From: Stigmatella aurantiaca DW4/3-1
GTDB lineage: Bacteria > Myxococcota > Myxococcia > Myxococcales > Myxococcaceae
Length of the DNA stretch: 64,000 nt
Direction: 5' to 3'
Assembly: GCF_000165485.1 (NCBI RefSeq)
Contig: NC_014623.1
Span: 6,342,893 to 6,406,892 of the forward strand
The notes under the pieces were generated by a model that made no database searches, had not been told where the DNA came from, and was given only the letters and a program-made list of their open reading frames with translations. This document shows, piece by piece, positions 57,008 through 64,000 of this stretch (the stretch's first letter is position 1; every line of letters starts with the position of its first letter). The position numbers and the translations under genes were made by a program.

Positions 57008-58147
57008 TCACATCATCCGGGACCAGGGACCCATCGGCTCCTCGGGACACTTCCGGGCCGGCAACGGATTGGGGCACCAAGGCGGAGGCTCGAAGGGCAG
57101 CAGCGCCTTGTCGTGAGGGGGGTTGAAATGCACCACCCGTGGCAGGCGCGGACACCCGGTACAGCTCGCCCAAGGCGCCGCGGGCCGGAGGATTCGCAGG
57201 GGGGAGCGCTCCCGCCCGCCCTCATCCCGGTACCAATCGAAAACACGCGAAGCCCAGATGGACCGGGCGCCCGCGGACACGGCCGCCACCAGTTCCGCGT
57301 TCAGCGCCTCCCCACTTCGGGGCCTGTGGTCAGGCTCCTTGTCCAGCAGCCGCAGGATCAGCGCGCTCAACGCGCGCGGGATGCGCTCGTTCACCTGGCT
57401 GGGTGACACCGGCATCTGCGTTTCGAGCGCGCCGTGAAGCAACTCGGGGGCGAGCGTCGGCGAGAATGGCATGTGCCCTGTCACCATCCAGTAGGCCGTC
57501 GCTCCCAGGGCATACAGATCATCCGCGGGGCGGAAGTGATAGCGCACCCCCCTGCGCCCCCAGTTCATCCGCAGGAAGCGCAGTGCCTCGGGACTGCGGA
57601 ACAGGAGCATCTCCGTGGGCAGGGGCATCCGGGTGAGGGTATCGACTTCCTCGTTGCCGCCTGTCCTCAGGTCCAGCAGCACCGGCTCCCCATCGCCGTC
57701 ACGGACCCGGATGTTGTCCGGGCGGATGTCCCGATGCCAGACATCCCTCAAGTGCATGTCATCGATGGCCAACGCCAAGCGGCTGATGATGGCGGCCACC
57801 TGAAGAAAGGTGGGGTTGACGGTCTCCATCCAACTCGGCAACCCCTGCCCCTTCACGTAGTCCCGGACGAAGTAGAAGAAACCACTCCGGGGCCGAGGCC
57901 AGCGCCCACAGGCATGAAGCGGCACCACGTTGGGATGGGCTCGCTTGAGCTGGGCCGTCCATTGATCAAACCGGCCCTCCGCCGCGCGCAGTGAGATCCG
58001 CAGCGCCAGATGCTCTCGGGGCTGGCGGATGTCTTCGACCCGGTAAACGGCCCCATGTCCGCCGTGCCCCAGGCTCTGCAAAACGCGCCAGTTCCCCACC
58101 AGGGTCCCTGGAATCAATGCATCTGGACGAACTGCGTACATCTCCAT
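57008..58147 (-). CDS. Atypical Ser/Thr protein kinase (possible pseudokinase)
   Basis: The product has 379 residues from ATG 58147 (a GTG at 58156 is possible). The kinase fold is visible: glycine loop GHGGHG, and HRDIRPDN at about 138-145 retaining the catalytic aspartate and asparagine. However, the ATP-anchoring lysine position reads LALRIS (Arg50), no clear alpha-C glutamate is seen, and DFG is DLR (159-161). There is no transmembrane segment. It ends 30 bp before eutBC on the same strand and may regulate or scaffold that enzyme. Activity is doubtful. Confidence 0.82.
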   Translation of the reverse strand: MEMYAVRPDALIPGTLVGNWRVLQSLGHGGHGAVYRVEDIRQPREHLALRISLRAAEGRFDQWTAQLKRAHPNVVPLHACGRWPRPRSGFFYFVRDYVKGQGLPSWMETVNPTFLQVAAIISRLALAIDDMHLRDVWHRDIRPDNIRVRDGDGEPVLLDLRTGGNEEVDTLTRMPLPTEMLLFRSPEALRFLRMNWGRRGVRYHFRPADDLYALGATAYWMVTGHMPFSPTLAPELLHGALETQMPVSPSQVNERIPRALSALILRLLDKEPDHRPRSGEALNAELVAAVSAGARSIWASRVFDWYRDEGGRERSPLRILRPAAPWASCTGCPRLPRVVHFNPPHDKALLPFEPPPWCPNPLPARKCPEEPMGPWSRMM

Positions 58148-58288
58148 GTCCAACACAGAGAACCCCAGGTTCCAGCAACAGGGCCCACGCTAACAGAGTT
58201 TGGTGGGTCAATCCAACCCCGCCCCTCTCAGTTCATGGTACTGGCGACGCATGACTTGCTTAACCCCTTGGGAAAGCTGCTGCTTTGC

Positions 58289-59209
58289 TTAATGCCCAGG
58301 AAGACCGGCTCTCAACATTTCAATAGAGCGGGCCAGCAGCGGGGCCACCGAGACGACCTCCAAAGGAATGGGAAGCGGCTCGGACCTTGGAACGCTGTCG
58401 GTCGTCAGCAACCGGCGCAGGGGCAAGCGCTGAAGCCGCTCGAGCGAAGGGCCCACCAACAACGAGTGCGTCGCCACCACGGTGACCAGCGGCGCACAGC
58501 CCGCCTCCAGAAGCGCCTGTACCGCGGCCTCGATGGTGCCCGCGGTGGAGATCATGTCGTCCACGAGGATGGGAGCACAGCCCTTCACATCGCCCGTGAT
58601 GTTGTGGGCCTGCACCTGAGAGCCGCTCATGCGCCGCTTGTGCACCACGGCCAAGGGCAGCTTCAGGAGCGCGGCATAGCGCTCCGCCCGCTTCATGGCC
58701 CCCAAGTCAGGAGAGACGATGACCGAGTCCGGGGTGACGGTGTGGCGCAGATTCTCGGCGAGCAACGGCATGGCGCTCAGATGCTCGACAGGGAGGCTGA
58801 AGCAACCCTCCACCGCGGGGCTGTGCAGATCCACCACTACGATCCGGTCCACCCCCGAGGCGCGAATGAGATCGGCCAGCAACCGAGCCCCCAAGGGCTC
58901 GGCCCGGGTCTCCCGGCGATCCTGCCGGGCATAGGCCAGATAGGGCACGACCGCCGTCACCCGCGCGGCCCCCTGGCGGCGGCAGGCATCCACCAGCAGC
59001 AGCAACTCCATCAGGTGCGGATCCACGGGAGGCCCCAAAGGCTGGAGCAAGTAGACGTCACAGCCTCGCACCTCCTCGACGACCTCGACGTGGTGCTCTC
59101 CGTCCGGAAAACGATCGATGACGCAGCGCCCAGGCTCCACCCCGAGCATCTCCGCGATGGACTCCCCCAGCGCGGGGTGGGACGAGCCGGACATCAAGAC
59201 GACGCGCAT
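58289..59209 (-). CDS. prs: Ribose-phosphate pyrophosphokinase (PRPP synthetase) family
   Basis: The product has 306 residues. YLAYARQDRRE, DLHSPAVEGCF, VVHKRRMSG and the PRPP loop VDDMISTAGT match the Prs family that makes PRPP from ribose-5-phosphate and ATP. The sequence is somewhat divergent from housekeeping Prs (DLHSPAVEG for DLHAxQIQG), so it may be a second paralogue. It lies 57 bp after the purine nucleoside phosphorylase gene, giving a salvage context. Confidence 0.88.
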   Translation of the reverse strand: MRVVLMSGSSHPALGESIAEMLGVEPGRCVIDRFPDGEHHVEVVEEVRGCDVYLLQPLGPPVDPHLMELLLLVDACRRQGAARVTAVVPYLAYARQDRRETRAEPLGARLLADLIRASGVDRIVVVDLHSPAVEGCFSLPVEHLSAMPLLAENLRHTVTPDSVIVSPDLGAMKRAERYAALLKLPLAVVHKRRMSGSQVQAHNITGDVKGCAPILVDDMISTAGTIEAAVQALLEAGCAPLVTVVATHSLLVGPSLERLQRLPLRRLLTTDSVPRSEPLPIPLEVVSVAPLLARSIEMLRAGLPGH

Positions 59210-59266
59210 GGAAGCTCCTCGGGCAGGACGGGGACCGCTGGATTGTGCTCCAAGCGGCGATGCCGC

Positions 59267-59992
59267 TCACGTGGAAGAAGGGCTCTCCGCGACGGCGACA
59301 TCCAAGGCCAGTTCGATCATCTCATCGAACGAGGTCTGGCGCTCCTCTGAGGAGAGCACCTCGCCCGTGCGGAGCTGATCCGACACGGTGAGCAACCCGA
59401 GCGCACGGGCGCCATGCTCCGCTGCCACACCGTACAGGCCGGCGACCTCCATCTCGATGGCCAGCAGCCCCATCCGCTCCAGCACATCGAGCAGGGAACC
59501 CTGCGGGTGGTAGAACAAGTCCGTCGAGAAGACGGAGCCCACGCGCGCCACGCGGGAGCGCCGCTCGGCCGCCTCCACCGCCCTGCGCACCAGGCCAAAG
59601 TCCGCCACCGCTGGGAAGTCATGATCCAGCAGCCGCATGCGGTTGACCTTCGAGTCGGTCCCCGCCCCGTGGGCAATGATGACGCTGCGCACCGGAACAT
59701 CCCGCCGGATGGCACCGCAACTGCCAACACGGATGAGCACGCGGGCGCCGTACTCCTTGATGAGCTCGGTGGCGTAGATGGACAGGGAGGGAATCCCCAT
59801 GCCGTGGCCCATCACGGACAGCTTCCTCCCCTGGAAGGTGCCCGTGTAGCCGTACATGTTGCGGACCGAGGTGATCTGCTTGGGCTGCGTGAGGAACCGC
59901 TCGGCGATGTAGCGTGCCCGGAGCGGATCTCCAGGCATCAACACCACCTCGGCGAAGTCTCCTGGCACAGAGGAGATGTGGGGGGTTGGCAT
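59267..59992 (-). CDS. deoD: Purine-nucleoside phosphorylase (DeoD type)
   Basis: The product has 241 residues. [41 protein letters not shown] and [10 protein letters not shown] match hexameric DeoD. It splits purine nucleosides with phosphate into base and (deoxy)ribose-1-phosphate. The ATG at 59992 is 37 bp after the stop of the LOG-family gene; prs follows 57 bp on. Fits nucleotide salvage. Confidence 0.95.
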   Translation of the reverse strand: MPTPHISSVPGDFAEVVLMPGDPLRARYIAERFLTQPKQITSVRNMYGYTGTFQGRKLSVMGHGMGIPSLSIYATELIKEYGARVLIRVGSCGAIRRDVPVRSVIIAHGAGTDSKVNRMRLLDHDFPAVADFGLVRRAVEAAERRSRVARVGSVFSTDLFYHPQGSLLDVLERMGLLAIEMEVAGLYGVAAEHGARALGLLTVSDQLRTGEVLSSEERQTSFDEMIELALDVAVAESPSST

Positions 59993-60029
59993 GGCAGTGA
60001 ACCATAGCGCATGCCAGAGCGGAAAAGCG

Positions 60030-61181
60030 TCAGGTCTTTCCCCCAGCGGCGTGCCCTTGATCGTACGCCTCCAGGGCCTGGATGACCTCCTCCACCGAGT
60101 CCGTGATGCCCAGGTACCGCGCGTACTCCTGTCCCTCGGCGAGCTGCGCCAACAAGGGATAGACAGGCCGCGTCCGCGTCCAGAACTCACGGCCCAGGAA
60201 GATCATGGGGCTGATCACCCCCACGGTGTTGTAGTGGTTCTGGCAGGCGTCCTGGAAGATCTCCTGGATGGTGCCCGCGCTGCCAGGGGCATAGACGATG
60301 CCCCCTCGGGCGATGGTGAGCAACCCGTCCTCCCGGACGCTGTTGGCGAAATACTTGGCGATGTGGGTGGCAAAGGGATTGGGCGGCTCGTGGCCGTAGT
60401 GCCAAGTCGGAATGCCCAAGCTGGCGCAGGCCAGGCGGTCTTCGGCCGCAAGTGGAAACACCGCGCGCACCTCGAAGGCCCGCGCGAGCCACTCCCGGTC
60501 CGTGTAGCTGGGGGCCTTCGCGAGCAGGGAGAGGGCCTGCTCCAGCTCCTGCTCCGTCCGCCGGGCGAACCAGGCCCCCACGTGCGTGGCCTCCATGGCG
60601 CCGGGCCCTCCCCCACTCACCATGAAGAAGCCGCGGCGGGTCAACTCACGGGCCAGCATCACCACCGTCCGGTAATCCGGCTGCCCCCGGCGCATCGAAT
60701 GGCCGCCCATGATGGCCACCACCTTGCGAGGGGGGCCCTCCACGGCCAGCAGTTCCTCCATCGCATCGGTGATGGCGTGATCATGAAGCCGCTGGCCCAG
60801 CGTTTCGAGCAAGGAGGGCGGACTGGCCCGGCCTTGCGCGTTCCAGTGTGCGTAGATGCGCGCATCCAGCGTCTCGGCGTAGGTCTCCGGCCGGGTGGAC
60901 TCGAACCCCGCGTAGAGCTCCTCGGGGGTGTAGAGGCTGTTGCGGTAGGGGACGTAGGGCAGGCCCATGAAGGGCGGGAAGACCATCGCCCCATGGGCGA
61001 GGGCTGCCTGGAGGGCCGCTTGTTCGAGTTGGCACCCCAGGAAGACCGTGCCCGCGAGCGGCACGGCGCTCAACTCCCGGGTGTAGCGCCGCAGATCGAG
61101 CCCCTGAATGACGACGTTGGAGAGGGAAACGCCGCCGTGCAGGTGGCGCTCGAAGGCGTCGATGGTTTCGAGCTCGGTCAT
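60030..61181 (-). CDS. LOG-family (lysine decarboxylase-like) nucleoside-monophosphate hydrolase-like protein
   Basis: The product has 383 residues. The C-terminal Rossmann part shows [26 protein letters not shown] (189-200) and the PGGxGTxxE variant [10 protein letters not shown] (298-307), the LOG/PpnN phosphoribohydrolase fold that cleaves base from NMPs. An N-terminal ~150-residue extension is not part of the short cytokinin-type LOG. ATG 61181 is preceded by AGAGGATC. It comes just before deoD and prs, consistent with producing ribose-5-phosphate and free base. Exact substrate is inferred. Confidence 0.8.
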   Translation of the reverse strand: MTELETIDAFERHLHGGVSLSNVVIQGLDLRRYTRELSAVPLAGTVFLGCQLEQAALQAALAHGAMVFPPFMGLPYVPYRNSLYTPEELYAGFESTRPETYAETLDARIYAHWNAQGRASPPSLLETLGQRLHDHAITDAMEELLAVEGPPRKVVAIMGGHSMRRGQPDYRTVVMLARELTRRGFFMVSGGGPGAMEATHVGAWFARRTEQELEQALSLLAKAPSYTDREWLARAFEVRAVFPLAAEDRLACASLGIPTWHYGHEPPNPFATHIAKYFANSVREDGLLTIARGGIVYAPGSAGTIQEIFQDACQNHYNTVGVISPMIFLGREFWTRTRPVYPLLAQLAEGQEYARYLGITDSVEEVIQALEAYDQGHAAGGKT

Positions 61182-61239
61182 GAGGATCCTCTCCGAGAGA
61201 ATCCCACGCTTGCCACCCCCGGAAGCTCGTTTTTTCCGC

Positions 61240-61644
61240 TTAGAAGAGGCGCAGCTGCGAGTCGGGGGCCTCCTCCCCGGCCTCTGCCTCGGAGAGTTCC
61301 TTGAAGCCGTGCGCCTGCGCCCACTCTGGGCTCGGCCCCGTCCAGCGAAACTGCTCCATGAGGACATAGCCCCGCTCATCGAAGCCGATCCCCTCGGCTT
61401 CCAGCCGGTCGCGCTGGTGCAACCCCGAGGTGGTGATGCGCCCGGTCCGGCCAATGACCCGCTGCCAGGGCACCTCGACGGAACGGGCCCCGAGGGCCCC
61501 CATCGCATGACCCACGATTCGAGCGTCGCAGCCGTCGGCCACGATGGCGGCGACATCCCCGTAGGTGGTCACCTTCCCGGAGGGGACCTGCTCGACGACC
61601 TTGTAGATGCGCTCGTAATAACCGCGCTCATCACTGAGAGACAT
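61240..61644 (-). CDS. Alkyltransferase-like (ATL) DNA-binding protein
   Basis: The product has 134 residues of the MGMT DNA-binding-domain family. The helix-turn-helix region VPSGKVTTYGDVAAI and GHAMGALG is present, but the catalytic PCHRV of methyltransferase is PWQRV (residues 59-63), Trp for Cys, the hallmark of ATL proteins. ATLs bind O6-alkylguanine and channel it to nucleotide excision repair without alkyl transfer. It lies 58 bp upstream of the LOG-family gene. Confidence 0.92.
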   Translation of the reverse strand: MSLSDERGYYERIYKVVEQVPSGKVTTYGDVAAIVADGCDARIVGHAMGALGARSVEVPWQRVIGRTGRITTSGLHQRDRLEAEGIGFDERGYVLMEQFRWTGPSPEWAQAHGFKELSEAEAGEEAPDSQLRLF

Positions 61645-61755
61645 GGGACTCCTTGCCTACCGGTGAAAACGCACGCCGGAAGGCATGTCTTGGGTTGTCC
61701 CCGCAAGACACTACCAGGCAGGTCATGTGTCAATCGTGAAAAGAAGCCCGCGGCC

Positions 61756-62640
61756 TCACTTCGCGGGCAGGTGAACAGCTTCCAGGGAGGTTCGCGTCCG
61801 GAAGCCTTCCTGTTCCGGCTCCTGGGCTTGGAGCACGGACTCCGCCAGGGAGTAATTGTCGTATTGCGCGGGGTGAAATCCCGGCCGGAAGTACTTGAAG
61901 AACAGGCCCAGCGCCCGGGGGGCCATCCGGTGCTTGCCCAGGAGCAGCTCCTTGGCATCCCGCAGGGTCCGGAGCCGCCAGAGCTGGTTGTCCTGCTTCA
62001 GCAGCATGACCAGGCCCACATGGATGAAGCCCGCGACCACCAAGGTCCCCAGAAAGGCCCCGAGCAGCCTCAGCAGGTAGGATTTGTTCGTCACCTGGAG
62101 CAAGTCGAACGCCAGCGACTTGTGTTCGATCTCCTCGGCCGCATGCCACTCCCAGAGCTCGGCCATGGCGGGCTCCGCCTCCTTCAACATGCCCGAGGAC
62201 AGGACGATCTCGGCCAACAAGGCGGTCATGTGCTCGAAGCCCGCGATGGTCGCGATGCAGACCACGGGACCGAATCGCTTCTCGAACAGGTCCCTGAAGA
62301 TGCGCTCCGCCATCTCCAGGTACCTGTCGATCTGGTAGCCCTGGGCCCTCAAGTTGGCCAGGTACTTCGTGTGCACGAAAGAGTGGGTGGCCTCCTGCCC
62401 CATGAAGCCCCGCACCTGCCGGAGGAACTCCGGATCCTTCAAGTGCACCAGGCGGCCTCGCATCACCCGCCCCATGAAGTCCTCGAAGGACACCACGAAG
62501 AGGTTGATGGCGTTGAAGAAGTGGGTCTGAACCGGGCTGCCCTTCAGCCAGTGTTTCGGAATGGACTGGGGAAAGGAAAACGCGGTGCGCCGGGGCCGCA
62601 CGTTTCCTGGGTCGAGCCGCCTGTGCTCGAACCGGGACAT
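61756..62640 (-). CDS. Metal-dependent hydrolase-like protein (PF10118-type, diiron fold)
   Basis: The product has 294 residues. The helices carry the ferritin-like metal motifs: GQEATHSFVHTKY and HAAEEIEHKSLAFDLL, with HWLKGSPVQTHFFNAINLFVVSFEDFMG at the start, which follows the PF10118 'predicted metal-dependent hydrolase' family. A hydrophobic stretch (LLRLLGAFLGTLVVAGFIHVGLVMLL) suggests membrane association. The ATG at 62640 is chosen over a TTG at 62676. Function is not established; relatives include long-chain hydroxylase/hydrolase candidates. Confidence 0.82.
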   Translation of the reverse strand: MSRFEHRRLDPGNVRPRRTAFSFPQSIPKHWLKGSPVQTHFFNAINLFVVSFEDFMGRVMRGRLVHLKDPEFLRQVRGFMGQEATHSFVHTKYLANLRAQGYQIDRYLEMAERIFRDLFEKRFGPVVCIATIAGFEHMTALLAEIVLSSGMLKEAEPAMAELWEWHAAEEIEHKSLAFDLLQVTNKSYLLRLLGAFLGTLVVAGFIHVGLVMLLKQDNQLWRLRTLRDAKELLLGKHRMAPRALGLFFKYFRPGFHPAQYDNYSLAESVLQAQEPEQEGFRTRTSLEAVHLPAK

Positions 62641-62840
62641 GGGTTGAATGAAGACCGTGGACGGCAGATGTCCCAAGCGAGGTCTCGAAGAGGGGGTGAG
62701 CGTTCAGCAGTGAGCAACATCTTATATACCCGGGCTCCCGGAAACCTGGGACGGCTGGGGCAACCCCGGCCGTCCACCTTGGAGGTAACTGTCAGAGAAG
62801 TGCCCTGAAGGCTACCTGGTCTCCAACCTGCCAGGTTCAC

Positions 62841-64000
62841 CTACGAAATGCCGTACTTGCCCGGGGCGACGACGCCTTGGGGATCCAGGGCCTTCTTGAG
62901 GCGGGAGAGCACATCGGGAAGCACCTCGAGCCGGGCCATCGCCTCTTCCTGGGCGTCGATCGGCGCCCTCGAGATCGGATAGCCCGCATCAGAGTACGCC
63001 TTGAGCAGCGCCCGGAAGCAACGCCCGGCGCGCTGACGCTCCTCCGCATCCTGGCGATTGAACAGAATGAGGTGCAGGGCGCGACTCATGCGCGGGCCGC
63101 AGACATACTCGGTAATGAACTCGAAGCCGTGCTCGCCCAGGATGCGCCGCGACAAGGCTTGATGCTCGTTGGCGATCGCGCCCACCATGGGGGTGGCCGG
63201 CAAGAACCAGGTGGCCCCACTGCCGGGCCTCCACCGGAGCAGGTCCAACTCATCCCGGGTGGGCTGGCCGCTGAACGTGGCGATGTGGATCCGCAAGAGC
63301 CGGCTCTGCTCCGCCTCGGCATGGGAGATGTAGCGGGCCTTGCCGGAGCGAAGGAAGTGCGCCTTGATCCGCTCGATCATCGGCTGGAGGGCCTCCTCCG
63401 AGGGGCCGTAGAACGCTCCTGAGACGAGCCATGCGCCCAGGCCATGCTTCGCCTGGAGTTCCTTGCGCAGCTCGTTGGGCAACGGCGTGCGTCCATGGGT
63501 CCGCTCGTAGGGATAGGTCTCCTCGGTCCCCAGGGCGTAGAGATCGCTCGTGACTTTGATGAGGGTGGGCACCACGTTGTTGAGCTTGAGCGGACGGACC
63601 AGCTCGATGATGTCGCCGAAGTCCGCGTCATCGGGAAAGGTGAAGAAGAACGCGCGAATCACCGGCGGCTTGGGCATCAACCACACGCCCATCCGGGTGA
63701 CGATGCCCAGGTTCGACTGCACGAAGAGGCCATCCATGAAAGGCCCAAACCCATACTTGGACAGGTACTGGGTCTTGGCCCCGGGAGAGGCCCCATCGGA
63801 GGTCCGCAGCACCTCACCGGTCGGCAAGACCACCTCATAGCCACAGCTCATGCCGAAGTGATCGAAGTACGGGGTGTAGCCCGCCCCCTTGTCGAGCGTG
63901 TTGCCCACGATGCCGCCGTCCGGTGGGCCCGAGGTCGTGTCCATCATGAGCGTGTGCCCTCGGCGGCCCAGCTCTTCGTACATCTGCGCGTAGGTGACGC
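62841..64000 (-). CDS. VAO-family FAD-linked oxidase, N-terminal partial
   Basis: The frame is open through the right edge, so the N-terminus is missing and only the last ~386 residues are present. GPPDGGIVGNTLDKGAGYTPY and PTGEVLRTSDGA, then a long C-terminal cap with RPGSGATWFLPATPMVGAI and PQGVVAPGKYG, resemble 4-cresol dehydrogenase/vanillyl-alcohol oxidase proteins. It would oxidise a phenol or similar substrate. The 200-bp gap to the PF10118 gene shows no clear regulatory site. Confidence 0.85.
   Translation of the reverse strand, partial: VTYAQMYEELGRRGHTLMMDTTSGPPDGGIVGNTLDKGAGYTPYFDHFGMSCGYEVVLPTGEVLRTSDGASPGAKTQYLSKYGFGPFMDGLFVQSNLGIVTRMGVWLMPKPPVIRAFFFTFPDDADFGDIIELVRPLKLNNVVPTLIKVTSDLYALGTEETYPYERTHGRTPLPNELRKELQAKHGLGAWLVSGAFYGPSEEALQPMIERIKAHFLRSGKARYISHAEAEQSRLLRIHIATFSGQPTRDELDLLRWRPGSGATWFLPATPMVGAIANEHQALSRRILGEHGFEFITEYVCGPRMSRALHLILFNRQDAEERQRAGRCFRALLKAYSDAGYPISRAPIDAQEEAMARLEVLPDVLSRLKKALDPQGVVAPGKYGIS

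Overview
The window is high-GC chromosomal DNA from a delta-type Gram-negative predator of the Myxococcota, most likely the suborder Cystobacterineae (Stigmatella, Cystobacter, Archangium or Myxococcus relatives). The evidence is strong G/C bias at third codon positions, frequent GTG starts, Ser/Thr kinases with HRDVSPQN-type loops and PEGA domains, many TPR and proline-rich proteins, a fused EutBC, a B12-dependent ribonucleotide reductase and Lpt/O-antigen genes. The assignment to genus level is inference. I see no tRNA, rRNA, CRISPR array, insertion sequence or phage gene.

Layout. 1-7.6 kb: end of a degenerate histidine kinase, a TatA protein, then leftward acyl-CoA synthetase/TPR, an RpoH-like sigma factor, and a folE-glcD pair preceded by a gene broken by a TAG codon. 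7.8-13.1 kb: a rightward six-gene metal (probably zinc) uptake operon: small membrane HxxCxEH protein, outer-membrane barrel, ZnuA-like binding protein, His-rich lipoprotein, ATPase, permease. 13.0-17.1 kb: leftward genes of mostly unknown function, including a lipoprotein with a His-rich tail and a second small membrane protein with the same HxxCxEH motif. 17.1-25.2 kb: HCCA isomerase, an ATP-grasp-like protein, a Bax-inhibitor-1 protein, an orphan 507-residue protein, a thioredoxin-like ferredoxin, and nrdJ behind a probable pair of NrdR boxes. 25.3-28.8 kb: an 1177-residue MshEN protein with a huge proline-rich tail containing five 29-33-residue repeats.

28.9-44.1 kb is envelope polysaccharide plus purine synthesis: a WcaJ-type initiating transferase with a candidate sigma-54 promoter, two GT4 glycosyltransferases, and a very tight leftward string purH, zinc-ribbon/TPR protein, purD, lptF, lptG, O-antigen ligase/polymerase, GT87. 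A MerR-like gene and a sigma-region-4-like regulator lie upstream, separated by an intrinsic terminator. 44.3-51.7 kb: two tandem PEGA-type Ser/Thr kinases, a small protein and a large vWA/choice-of-anchor lipoprotein.

51.9-58.1 kb: pssA, a PAS histidine kinase, fused ethanolamine ammonia-lyase and an atypical kinase. 58.3-61.6 kb: a leftward cluster of alkyltransferase-like protein, LOG-family nucleosidase-like protein, purine nucleoside phosphorylase and PRPP synthetase, which together read as a nucleotide salvage route. 61.7-64 kb: a PF10118 diiron-type protein and a VAO-family flavoprotein that runs off the right edge.

The main candidates for something little described are the paired HxxCxEH membrane proteins around the metal transporter, the regulatory sites for nrdJ and wcaJ, the interleaved purine/LPS-export operon, and the alkyltransferase-like/LOG/DeoD/Prs cluster.
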